A stretch of DNA of 11,117 nucleotides from an uncultured Verrucomicrobiota bacterium (GCA_946481225.1 CAMLNJ010000050.1:1-11117), one strand, 5' to 3'; shown: positions 1 through 7,541, counted from the stretch's first letter. Program-made: numbers and translations. Notes: generated by a model from the sequence alone, not told the origin.

Positions 1-32
1 CCGGCCCTTTTCCTTTCCACCTCTGCGCGCGT

Positions 33-3000
33 CTACTCGCCCGCCGCAGGGTGCAACTGAACGTCGCCGCCGCCCAGCGCGCCGGAGGCTTGGTAGCCGT
101 TCGACACGTCTAGCGAGAAGGTGTCCGCCGAACCCGGTTCGCCGTTGTCCGCGACTTCGAGGACAAAGGTGAATCCGGACACGCCGTCCACCTCCGCAAC
201 GCCTTCGATCCGGCGGCTTGTGGGCGTCGCGCCGGGACCGTAGGCGGTAACCGCCGTCGCCCTCAGCTTCATCCCGGTGTCCGCGTCCCTGAAGGAGAAA
301 TCTCCCGAGACGACGCCGGACTCCACGCCGGCGGAGAAACCGAAGTGGCCCTTGCCGCCGCCGGGCGTGCCGGTGATCCAGCCTCCGCCGGACACGTGGT
401 CATCCTCGGCGGGCGGGGGCTCCGCAAGGCTCGCGAAGCCCGCCTGAGCGGAGGCGATCACCACGTCCGCCTCGCCGTCGAGCACGAGGTGCAACGCGTT
501 CACCGTGATCGCGGTCGCGCTGGCGATCTGCTCGTTGATGACAAGCCGGCCGCCAAGTAGCGGGACGGTCTGGTTCGGCGCACCGGTGACCGCGACCGGC
601 TGGCCGGCGAGCCGGAGATTCGCGATCTCGGAGACTCCGGAAACGCTCGTGCCGGAGCCGTTCCACATGGCGAGCGCGCGCGACATCGCAAAATCCGCCG
701 TGAGTGTCACTCCGCCGACATCGACGAAAAGATTGGCCAACGAAGCCTCCGAGCGCGTGCGATCTCCTTGGCCGAGCGAGAAGGCGTGGGCCACCTCGGC
801 GAAGAGCACACCGGGTTGCTCGTAGACGAACTGCGAAGCCTCCTGCGCGCCGCCCTCCTCCGGACGCGGGCCGGTGTCGGCGAGCGCCGTGGCAACTCCG
901 AGGATGTCCACGCCGAGCGCAGTGGCGCGGCCGGTGAAGACCGCGTCCATGTTGACCACCAGGCCGGCGGACGCGCTCGCGACAGAGCCCACGGGGTTGC
1001 TCACGACGACCGAGTAGTCGCCGGTGTCGGCGAGCCGCGCGGCGTCGATGTCATAGGTGGACGCGTTCGCCCCGGCGATGTCGGCGCCGTTGAATTTCCA
1101 TTGATAGGCGAACGGACCGGAACCCTCCGCGACGACCGTGAAGGTCACGGCGTCGCCCTCGGTCACGGTGCGGCCTACCGGCCCGCTGACGATGGACGGA
1201 GCGCGCAGCACCGAGACCGTAAAGGAGGTCGCGGAGGTCGCCGCGCCGTCGGAGGCCGTCACGGTGATCGTCGCGACGCCGGTGCGGCCGGCGGCGGGTG
1301 TCACCGTGACGGTGCGTTGCGCGCCGGAGCCGCCGAGGACGATGCCGGAGAGCGGCACGAGCGCCGGATCGGAGGTGCTGCCGCTGTAGAGCAGTCCGTC
1401 ACCCGTGGTCTCCGCGTCGCCGGCGGTGAAGGCGAGCGCGCCGCTCGAGCCGTTCTCCGCGACGACCTGGTCGGCGATGGCGGAGAGGACGGGCGCGGTG
1501 TTGGCGAGGTTGGCGAGCGAAGCGATCTCGGCGGCGCCGAGCGCGCTGTCGTAGATGCGGAAATCGTCGACGCGGCCGTCGAGGTAGGGATCGGCCCATT
1601 GCGAACGACCGACCCAGTTGCGGGTGGTCGCGCCGAGGCTGGAGGGCGTAAGCGTCATCGCGGTGTTGCGACCGACTTCCAGGCCGTCGACGTAGAGCAC
1701 GCCGACGCCGCCCGAAAGGGTGACGGCGACATGATGCCATCCTCCGGTCGGCAAAGCCGCGGGGCCCGTGATCTGCTGTTCGCCGGCGGTGCCGCCGGTG
1801 GTGATCGCGAAGCGCACGCCGCCCGCGCTGCTCGTGGGCGTGAGAAACATGTAGACATTGGTGCCCGAGCCGAAGTCGAACACGCGGGTCCACATCGCGG
1901 CGCTGTCGAGATTCACCCAGGTGGCGATGGTGAAGTCGGCGAGGCCCGAGACCACGCCGCCGGGGAGCGAGACGTAATCGTTGGCGCCGTCCAGATCGAG
2001 GGCGCCGTCGCGCGCTCCGGCGGTCCAGACCGGGCCGCCGACGGTGGCGGCGTCGTTGCCCCGGCCCGAGGAGTCGCTCGCGATGGCGCCGGAACTTTCG
2101 TCGAAACGCAGATGCGCATGGAGCGGGCGCTTGGCCGGGGTCGCGAAGACCGGTGCGGTGTCGGCGCTGGAGCCGTAGATGTTCAGCGAGGCGACCGCGT
2201 AGTGATAGGTGGTGCCGTTCACGACCGACTCGTCCGAGTAGGAGGCCGAGGCGGTGGTGGCGAGCGTCGCATAGGGCCCCTCGGCGACGGTCGCGCGCTT
2301 CACCTCGTAGCCGCTGGCGCCGGCGGCGGCGGTCCAGGACAGCGCGATGCTCGAATCTCCCGCCTCGGCGCGAAGCCCGACGGCGACGGCGGGGGGACCG
2401 GCGAGGGTCGTGCCCTGCGCCTCGGCGCTGTTCGCGCCCTCCCCCTTCACGTTCACCGCGGAAACAACGTAGTAATAATCCGTCCCGGGCGCGAGGCCGC
2501 GGTCGGCGAAGGCGGTGGCGGAAACGTTCGAGGCGACGACCTGGTAAGGGCCGCCGGGCACGGTGGCGCGTTTCACGTTGTAGGTCTCGGCGGTGGGCAC
2601 GGCGGACCAGGACAGCGAGAGCTCGGTGGCGGAAACCACGGCCACGACCGGGTCGGCGGGCGCGGCGGGGATCGTGATGAGGTGTCGGGCGACGGAGAGA
2701 CCGACGTCCTCCGCCCCGCGCGCCACGAGCGAGGCGAATCGGCGCGCGCCTGTATCCGAAAGGTGGATATAATCGAAGGAGCCGTCGGGCCGGGTGGCGT
2801 AGCAGGCCCGGGCGGCGGGCACGCCGATGTCGGTGAGTTCGTCGATGCTCATGCGATTGAGGTCGATCACGGGCACGCCGAGCTCGGCCCCGAGCTCGCG
2901 CATCGCCTGCGGGTAGCCCTGCACGCTGTTGAAGAAGCGGCCCCAGAGATCGTAGGTGCATTTGATCTGGGAGGTCACGAAGACGGGGACCGCGCCCTTG

Positions 3001-4103
3001 CTCCGGGCGGCGTCGACGTAGAGGCGGAGGTAGGCCTTGAATGTCGTGCCGGGGTTCGTCTTGCGGTAGTTCGGCGACTCGTCCGCGGAGTCGTTGATCG
3101 CGAACATCACGAAGAGGTGGTCGCCGGGCTTGATGCGGTTCGAGATCACATCGAGCGAACCCTCCTCGTAAAAGCTACGCGAGCTGCGACCGCCCTTGGC
3201 CTGGTTGTCGATCACCACCTCGGGGGTGAAATGCCGTCCCAGGCGCTGGCCCCAACCCGTGAGGTAGAAGCCCTCGGCGTAGTTGGAGACGGTGGAATCG
3301 CCGGCGAGAAAGATCGTGGGACGGTTCCACTCCGCGTCCGTCATCGGGACGATGGTGATCGCGTTGATGTGGTTGATCGACCCGAAGAACTCGAAGCGCA
3401 GGCGCCCGCCCGTCACTTTTATCGGGAAGCTGCTCGTGGCGTATTGGCCCGCCGGCGCGCCGATGCCGGCGATCTCGAAGAGCCCGTTGGCGCGGATCGA
3501 GGTGCCGGTCTTGACGGTGGAGTCGCCGACTACGCAGGTCACGCGGTAGTTGCCGTTCGGCACGTCGACGTAGAAGGGCGTGCCGTTCACGAGGCAAAAG
3601 TCGCGGGTCAGCGGATCGGCGCCGCCGCGGTCGCGCTCGTCGACCTTCGTCACGTCGCCCCAGCCGTAACCGGTGAGCGGCCCATAGGCCGTGGTCTTCC
3701 GCACCTGCGTGTAGCCGGCCGAGACCGTTCCGGGGCCGAAATCGAAACGCAGCGGCGCGCCCGACGTAAAAAAGGGTCCGGGCGGCTCGGCGGGAGCGGT
3801 GTAATAGACCTTCGGCGCGGGGCGCGAGTAGGTGTCGGGCTCGGCGGTTTGGACCACCGGCGCCAACCCCGTGTAGGGCCCGGTCAACACCGTGCCGGCC
3901 GACGCCCCGGCCTCGGGATACACAACAGTCGGATTCTCCGGAAGAGGAGGGGAAGACAAATAAGGATCCTCGTCATACGAGACCTGGGGGTCCGCGGGAT
4001 CGGAGGCGTCCACGAATACCAGCGGCTCGGCCCAAAGGCTCAGGGCGAATCCGGCGGCGAATAACTTCACCAATATTACAGGCTTAATGGACCGTGTTTT
4101 CAT
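33..4103 (-). CDS. Secreted multidomain rhamnogalacturonan acetylesterase (CE12, SGNH fold) with LamG, Fn3, Ig-like and choice-of-anchor P domains
   Basis: Predicted to remove acetyl esters from the GalA residues of rhamnogalacturonan I outside the cell. Residue numbers count from the GTG at 4139; the ATG at 4103 (residue 13) is preferred because a typical signal peptide starts there (MKTRSIKP, hydrophobic core, cut near LWA/EP). ATG at 4115 is an alternative; no start has a Shine-Dalgarno. Order: Pro/Tyr-rich linker (about 40-125), beta-sandwich typical of CE12 N-termini (130-265), SGNH esterase (275-485) with GDST (Ser282), KGGRSS (block II), AIND (Asn349, oxyanion hole) and DYIH (Asp456, His459), two Fn3 repeats sharing VKRATV (493-668), LamG (672-875), cadherin-like region (880-978), Ig-like domain (979-1063), choice-of-anchor P (1065-1240) and post-COAP-1-like tail (1248-1368). 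CE12 enzymes usually have only the sandwich and esterase, so the 880-residue tail is unusual. Block III has Ala where GxND is usual. No PEP-CTERM, LPXTG or T9SS tail is seen. Confidence 0.88.
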   Translation of the reverse strand: MKTRSIKPVILVKLFAAGFALSLWAEPLVFVDASDPADPQVSYDEDPYLSSPPLPENPTVVYPEAGASAGTVLTGPYTGLAPVVQTAEPDTYSRPAPKVYYTAPAEPPGPFFTSGAPLRFDFGPGTVSAGYTQVRKTTAYGPLTGYGWGDVTKVDERDRGGADPLTRDFCLVNGTPFYVDVPNGNYRVTCVVGDSTVKTGTSIRANGLFEIAGIGAPAGQYATSSFPIKVTGGRLRFEFFGSINHINAITIVPMTDAEWNRPTIFLAGDSTVSNYAEGFYLTGWGQRLGRHFTPEVVIDNQAKGGRSSRSFYEEGSLDVISNRIKPGDHLFVMFAINDSADESPNYRKTNPGTTFKAYLRLYVDAARSKGAVPVFVTSQIKCTYDLWGRFFNSVQGYPQAMRELGAELGVPVIDLNRMSIDELTDIGVPAARACYATRPDGSFDYIHLSDTGARRFASLVARGAEDVGLSVARHLITIPAAPADPVVAVVSATELSLSWSAVPTAETYNVKRATVPGGPYQVVASNVSATAFADRGLAPGTDYYYVVSAVNVKGEGANSAEAQGTTLAGPPAVAVGLRAEAGDSSIALSWTAAAGASGYEVKRATVAEGPYATLATTASASYSDESVVNGTTYHYAVASLNIYGSSADTAPVFATPAKRPLHAHLRFDESSGAIASDSSGRGNDAATVGGPVWTAGARDGALDLDGANDYVSLPGGVVSGLADFTIATWVNLDSAAMWTRVFDFGSGTNVYMFLTPTSSAGGVRFAITTGGTAGEQQITGPAALPTGGWHHVAVTLSGGVGVLYVDGLEVGRNTAMTLTPSSLGATTRNWVGRSQWADPYLDGRVDDFRIYDSALGAAEIASLANLANTAPVLSAIADQVVAENGSSGALAFTAGDAETTGDGLLYSGSTSDPALVPLSGIVLGGSGAQRTVTVTPAAGRTGVATITVTASDGAATSATSFTVSVLRAPSIVSGPVGRTVTEGDAVTFTVVAEGSGPFAYQWKFNGADIAGANASTYDIDAARLADTGDYSVVVSNPVGSVASASAGLVVNMDAVFTGRATALGVDILGVATALADTGPRPEEGGAQEASQFVYEQPGVLFAEVAHAFSLGQGDRTRSEASLANLFVDVGGVTLTADFAMSRALAMWNGSGTSVSGVSEIANLRLAGQPVAVTGAPNQTVPLLGGRLVINEQIASATAITVNALHLVLDGEADVVIASAQAGFASLAEPPPAEDDHVSGGGWITGTPGGGKGHFGFSAGVESGVVSGDFSFRDADTGMKLRATAVTAYGPGATPTSRRIEGVAEVDGVSGFTFVLEVADNGEPGSADTFSLDVSNGYQASGALGGGDVQLHPAAGE

Positions 4104-4269
4104 ATATTCATACATTTTATTAACAACAATAGACAGCACATCACCCGCCCGTCCGCGACGGATCGCGTAAACACCAAGCAGTCGCTTGTCCTCGGAAACC
4201 GCGGAAGCGGGCCGAGGGAAAACGAGTGCGACGGAGGAACCGGGGCGTCTTTGCTAGGCGGCCCCGAGG

Positions 4270-4290
4270 CCGGATCGTTTAACGATCCGG
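4270..4290. promoter_or_regulatory. Perfect 21-base palindrome, candidate operator of the CE12 gene
   Basis: Arms CCGGATCGTT and AACGATCCGG are exact reverse complements around one central T. The site lies 167 bases before the CE12 ATG on the minus strand. Neither side has a T run, so an intrinsic terminator is unlikely, and a one-base centre favours a protein-binding palindrome over an RNA hairpin. Transcription factors of carbohydrate loci, such as LacI-type repressors, bind palindromes of this size, but no regulator gene is in the window and the family cannot be named. Confidence 0.45.
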
Positions 4291-4552
4291 GCGTATAGGG
4301 GAATCAACCAAGAGGAGCATCGGAGGGGTTAATTAGCTATCCAAGCAGCTGAACGAGGGGCGAAGCTTCCTTCTACCGAGCCCCCCTCGCCGGCAAGTGC
4401 AAACGATATGCCTAGGATTATGCGTCAATAGCCCGATTGAAAGCCAAACATTTCACACCCAGTCATACCCAGCCAACAAGCCCGCGCCTACCCGGTGAGA
4501 ATTACGCGATCCCCAAGCAAATGCATCCCCTGCTAAACTTTGATAAACAGTC

Positions 4553-4575
4553 GGGATAAAATCAATATTTACCCC
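4553..4575 (-). terminator. Weak hairpin after the 4594-5355 gene, possible terminator
   Basis: On the minus strand, GGGGTAAA and TTTATCCC can form an 8-bp stem (one G-U pair) around a 7-base loop, starting 19 bases after the stop codon. The bases that follow, GACTGTTTATC, hold only a short broken T stretch, so this is a poor intrinsic terminator. It is the only candidate seen in this gap. Confidence 0.25.
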
Positions 4576-4593
4576 AACCCCTTGCCACAACCG

Positions 4594-5355
4594 TTAATAA
4601 TACTCGACCAAGCGATAGAAGACGCGGGGGCGATTATCGAGCGGATCGGAAAATTGAACCTCGATGCCGCTGCCATCGGCGAAGTTGATCGTCGTCCATG
4701 TGGTCAGGTCGGTTGAAACCTGAAGGTCGTAGCTCAGGCCGGAACGGCTGGCAAAACCGAGCTTCGCCTCCCCGGCCTCGATCCGGATCGAGAGCTGCGG
4801 GGTCGCGAGCGCGTTGAACGCGACCGTCTTGGCGGCGCTGGGCGAACGGGGCGAGGACGCCGTCACGTCGACGGCGCGAAACACGACGGTGTAGGTTCCG
4901 GGTCGATCCACCGTGAATGCCCTTCCGTGGACATGGCCGTAGCCCGTGGCATCCTGATAAACCGTGATCGACGGCTTGTCCTCGTCCGTGGCGCTCCAGC
5001 CGACGCCGCGCGTCCAAGTCGGCGCGGAGGCTCCGGCTTCCCAAAAGGAAAAACGCCCGCCCGCCGGGCCCGCAACGGAAACAACCTCCACCTTCGGCAG
5101 CGATCCGGCGGGAAAATCGAGCGCGGCGCCCTCCGAGCTGAATGTGAGCTCGTCCGCATAGTAGCCGCCCGGGAACTGCGGCATGTAGCCGCTGAAGGGT
5201 TCGCCCGGCGGCACGTAGAGCGCCAGTTGCACCGACGGGCCCGCCATCGCGAGGCGGCTCTCGTCGGCGGGATCCAGCCCGACCTCGATATGATCGTGCG
5301 CGAGAAGCCGCGGGATGGCGGCGAACAAAAGAAATCCGAGGACAAGCGTTCTCAT
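4594..5355 (-). CDS. Secreted protein with predicted N-terminal HDH, resembling All3515-type surface proteins
   Basis: 253 residues. The ATG at 5355 overlaps the TGA of the pseudopilin gene (ATGA), which indicates translational coupling; a longer open frame upstream in this frame only shadows that gene. Signal peptide MRTLVLGFLLFAAIPRLLA is followed by HDHIEVG, so the mature protein would begin His20-Asp21-His22. Further features are a Pro/Gly-rich stretch (PPGEPFSGYMPQFPGG, 49-64), RFSFWEAG (101-108) and GYGHVHGR (138-145) just before a PGTYTVVFRAVD strand. These recall All3515-type proteins (Zur-repressed, usually PEP-CTERM) and choice-of-anchor M domains; this is recognition from memory and unconfirmed. 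The end (about 186-253) resembles a small beta module common at the C-terminus of verrucomicrobial secreted proteins (DLQVSTDLTTWTTI, ending FYRLVEYY), in place of a PEP-CTERM anchor. A role in metal binding is inference. Confidence 0.8.
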   Translation of the reverse strand: MRTLVLGFLLFAAIPRLLAHDHIEVGLDPADESRLAMAGPSVQLALYVPPGEPFSGYMPQFPGGYYADELTFSSEGAALDFPAGSLPKVEVVSVAGPAGGRFSFWEAGASAPTWTRGVGWSATDEDKPSITVYQDATGYGHVHGRAFTVDRPGTYTVVFRAVDVTASSPRSPSAAKTVAFNALATPQLSIRIEAGEAKLGFASRSGLSYDLQVSTDLTTWTTINFADGSGIEVQFSDPLDNRPRVFYRLVEYY

Positions 5356-6008
5356 GGTTGCACAAAGGGACTGTTGGCCGTGGCCAAGCGGCGTTGCACG
5401 TCGGCCCAGGAGAGGCGTCGCACATGGGCGTCGACGAAGAGGTAGTTCGCTCCCGAGCCGTGGCATTCCACGTTCACTTGCGAGCGGAGAAACGCCGGGG
5501 TCACCCGCCCGCGCGCCGCGCCGGAAAAGTGGAGGTGTTCGGTGAGCTGGCCCTCGGCCAGCTCCGCCGCGACCAAGGTCGAAGCGGGGGTCCTGCAGGC
5601 GGTGAACGCGAGCCCCGCGCCCTCGGCGGTCACGAGAAGATCGTTCCAGCCGTAGGTGATCCGGGCGGGGTGATCCGGCACCGAGGGGCAACGCCCAAGA
5701 AAGCTCGACCCAAGGTAGGCGGCGAGCGTGTGCGTCCATGACCGCGACGTGCCGTCGGGCGCGCGGTCATGGCTCGTGGACGGCAGCCGCCCGCGGTTCT
5801 CCTGGGCGTAAAGCTGCATCGCCGAACCGATCTGGCGGAGGTCGCTCAGGCAACGCGTGGACCGGCTTTGGGCCCGCACGCTCGCGGCCACCGGAAACAA
5901 AATCGCGGTCAGCACGCCGATGATCGCGATCACGGCGAGCAGCTCGATCAAGGTAAAGGCCCGGCTCCGATGCCCGGGCCCGGTTGGAAAGAGAGGAATA
6001 GGACTCAT
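5352..6008 (-). CDS. Pseudopilin-like protein with N-terminal methylation motif and H-X9-DA tail
   Basis: 218 residues. A basic leader (ending HRSRA) precedes FTLIELLAVIAIIGVLTAIL, the type IV prepilin/type II secretion N-terminal helix. Cleavage is expected between Ala17 and Phe18, with the conserved Glu at +5 (Glu22). Position -1 is Ala, not the usual Gly; prepilin peptidases tolerate Ala. The helix continues through SLRAQSR-like polar residues into a globular domain with YGWNDLL (119-125). Near the C-terminus, His183 followed nine residues later by Asp193-Ala194 matches the H-X9-DG signature of Planctomycetes/Verrucomicrobia pseudopilin-like proteins, with Ala replacing Gly. No pilus or secretion assembly genes are nearby. 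The gene lies 36 bases after the PEP-CTERM gene and overlaps the next gene by four bases, so the three are probably one transcript. The role is unknown; such proteins are abundant and often tied to secreted cargo in this phylum. No Shine-Dalgarno is visible. Confidence 0.87.
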   Translation of the reverse strand: MSPIPLFPTGPGHRSRAFTLIELLAVIAIIGVLTAILFPVAASVRAQSRSTRCLSDLRQIGSAMQLYAQENRGRLPSTSHDRAPDGTSRSWTHTLAAYLGSSFLGRCPSVPDHPARITYGWNDLLVTAEGAGLAFTACRTPASTLVAAELAEGQLTEHLHFSGAARGRVTPAFLRSQVNVECHGSGANYLFVDAHVRRLSWADVQRRLATANSPFVQP

Positions 6009-6044
6009 TGTTTTTGCCCGGGATGCAAGGGCCCGGGGATGGGT

Positions 6045-6866
6045 TCAGCCGGAGGGCAAGCGGCGGCGACGCGCCTGCGCGGCCACCAGCACCGCCAGTC
6101 CGGCCGCCGTCGCGAAACTCGCCGGCTCGGGAATCGCCTGCACGGTCACCGAAATCCCGTAGGTCGGGAAACTCGGACCGGTCTCAACCGCCTGGCGGTC
6201 ATGATCGGCGCCGCCCACGAAGAACGAATAGTCGCCCGCCGGCAGATCGTGAAATACGCCGGTGACAAACCCGTCAGCCGTGCCGTCGCCAAAAATTCCC
6301 GACGCGAAACCATAGTTGGCCGAGGTGCCGTCGGCCGAGTTGCCGACGTAGGTGAAGTGGGCGAGCCGCGCGGCATACAGGACGCCGCTCGTGGGGTCGC
6401 CCGCGACCTGGTAGGTCGGATCGTTACCAAGCGACCAATCCGCCAAGGCAAGGAACGAGCCTTCGGTGCCGCCGGGACGCGAGGCCACCGACAAAGCGGA
6501 GGAATCGTGGCCGGCCTGCTCCGGCGCAATCGTGCCGAGCCCGAGATACAAGGAGATGGCGGGCAAAAACAGGCCTGCGGCGCCCGTCTGCGCGGCCACG
6601 TCGTTGCGCGCGGCCGAGATCGAAACCGTCGTGGTCTCGCTCAGCGTGAAACGAAAAAAGCGGCCGCGATGGCTGTCGCCCCAGTCGGCGTCGGTGCCAT
6701 CCGCCCAGCCGAAAGCGCCGCCGACGGTCTGGTTGGAAATCGTGATCGGCGCCGAACCGGAAAGGACGCCGAAATCGCGGCCGCCGTAGGTAAGATGGGC
6801 GGAGGCGGTCTGCGCCCCGAGGAAAGTCGCGCCGAGCGCGACGAGCAGTTGAAAATGAAAGTTCAC
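6045..6866 (-). CDS. PEP-CTERM sorted exported protein with predicted N-terminal histidine
   Basis: 273 residues starting at GTG (6866); no in-frame ATG lies just upstream and the leader is pyrimidine-rich without a Shine-Dalgarno. The signal peptide ends AQTASA, giving a mature N-terminus of HLTYGGRDFG (His24). The body is Gly/Ala/Ser/Thr-rich and beta-like, with GWADGTDADWGDSH (53-66) and RFFRFTLSE (69-77), then a second region ending HDLPAGDYSFFVGGADHD (about 206-223). The C-terminus is a canonical PEP-CTERM signal: PEPAS (246-250), a hydrophobic helix, then RRRR. In PEP-CTERM systems this tail directs exosortase-dependent processing at the inner membrane and release to the surface or matrix. 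No exosortase gene is in the window. Sequences of this type (AHLTY...RDFG start) seem familiar from Opitutaceae, but no function is known to me. It is probably co-transcribed with the two genes that follow. Confidence 0.9.
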   Translation of the reverse strand: MNFHFQLLVALGATFLGAQTASAHLTYGGRDFGVLSGSAPITISNQTVGGAFGWADGTDADWGDSHRGRFFRFTLSETTTVSISAARNDVAAQTGAAGLFLPAISLYLGLGTIAPEQAGHDSSALSVASRPGGTEGSFLALADWSLGNDPTYQVAGDPTSGVLYAARLAHFTYVGNSADGTSANYGFASGIFGDGTADGFVTGVFHDLPAGDYSFFVGGADHDRQAVETGPSFPTYGISVTVQAIPEPASFATAAGLAVLVAAQARRRRLPSG

Positions 6867-7100
6867 GAGATGTGTAAGGGTAAGAGAAGCGGTTGCTTTA
6901 TCGGATGAATCACCGGGAACGGCCGAAGCCGCGCGGCTGACGAAGCGCGCCTTGCGCGCGAACGGCGGGCGGGAACAGCCGCGCGCGCATGGTCACGGAA
7001 GCGGCCGGAAAGGCGCGCATGGGCGAAGGAGCGAAACGGCCGCGAGAGCCGAACGCGTTCCCACGACGCTGAAGCGGCTTCGCCGCGAAAGCGGATGAAC

Positions 7101-7499
7101 TTAAACCGCGCGCGGCGGTTCGGTCGGCGGAGCGGGACGCGCGCAGGCGCCAGGCTCAAAATCGTCCACAGGCCACTCGGGCGCGCTTATGGAGCGAAAA
7201 ACGAACGCGTGCTCCGGCGGGAGCGCGAGCGGCGTCTTGGCCGCGGCGACCGAGGTGCCCGGCGTCGTGTCGCCGGCCCCGGATTCGTCGGAGGCACGGG
7301 TCTTGGCATCCGCCACGAAGGCGCAGATGTCGCACAGATTGTTCGCCGTGAAGGTGAGGCGCAGCGCGTGGTCCAGCGACATCGTGCGGCTGTAGGTGGC
7401 GATCATCCGTCCCCAGGCAAAGCTTTGAACCGCATCCCAGTGGACGCCGCTGGCCAGGAGCCAGGCGCCAAGCACGAGGATGTTGATCAATCGACGCAT
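7101..7499 (-). CDS. Small membrane-anchored or secreted protein with CxxC, function unknown
   Basis: 132 residues from ATG at 7499; the open frame runs further upstream but the added residues are Arg-rich and unconvincing, while this start gives MRRLINILVLGAWLLASG, a signal peptide or N-terminal anchor. It is followed by WDAVQSFAWGRMIATYSR and then TFTANNLCDICAFV, with Cys56 and Cys59 as a CxxC pair. The rest is Pro/Ala-rich and likely disordered, with one more Cys at 119. Small proteins with the pattern anchor, Trp-rich region and a CxxC after a TFDG-like stretch occur next to metal and transport genes in other bacteria; that is recollection, not a family assignment. Metal or disulfide chemistry in the periplasm is possible. 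It lies 234 bases before the PEP-CTERM gene, so shared transcription is uncertain. Confidence 0.75.
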   Translation of the reverse strand: MRRLINILVLGAWLLASGVHWDAVQSFAWGRMIATYSRTMSLDHALRLTFTANNLCDICAFVADAKTRASDESGAGDTTPGTSVAAAKTPLALPPEHAFVFRSISAPEWPVDDFEPGACARPAPPTEPPRAV

Positions 7500-7526
7500 G
7501 AGAAAACCGCGCCAGTAGCATCCCGC

Positions 7527-7541
7527 GCGGGCGGAGCCCGC
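7527..7541. repeat. GC hairpin between the DUF6250 gene and the CxxC gene
   Basis: GCGGGC and GCCCGC pair as a perfect 6-bp stem with a 3-base loop, 28 bases before the CxxC gene start. No T run follows on the minus strand, so it may slow rather than stop transcription from the DUF6250 gene; it may also be chance in DNA this rich in G+C. Confidence 0.25.

Larger units (their letters stand above)
4104..4593. other. 490-base intergenic region upstream of the CE12 gene, no gene seen
   Basis: I find no convincing coding frame and no tRNA or known riboswitch. The part from about 4380 to 4593, and the bases just before the CE12 start (4104-4136), are clearly richer in A+T than the flanking genes, as expected for a promoter and an unstructured translation start on the minus strand. 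The region holds the palindrome at 4270-4290 and a weak hairpin at 4553-4575 just after the stop of the upstream gene. Its length suggests that the CE12 gene has its own promoter rather than being read from the 4594-5355 gene. No -35/-10 pair could be placed with confidence. Confidence 0.6.

Noticed and set aside
768..4064. A 1098-codon open frame on the plus strand, antisense to the CE12 gene
   Set aside because: The translation is dominated by Arg, Gly, Ala, Asp and His with no domain, signal or motif. The minus strand here encodes a clear domain series, and long antisense frames are common in G+C-rich genes.
5353..5739. Longer start for the 4594-5355 gene within the pseudopilin gene
   Set aside because: The added 128 residues are a shifted-frame reading of the pseudopilin gene, while the ATG at 5355 gives a perfect signal peptide and an ATGA overlap.
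7074..7086. Short GC hairpin (GCGGC-TTC-GCCGC) downstream of the CxxC gene as a terminator
   Set aside because: The stem is only 5 bp and no T run follows; similar stems arise often in this base composition.
6867..7100. A Zur or Fur box before the PEP-CTERM gene, which the metal hypothesis would predict
   Set aside because: The gap is G+C-rich and shows no AT-rich palindrome of the Fur-family type.
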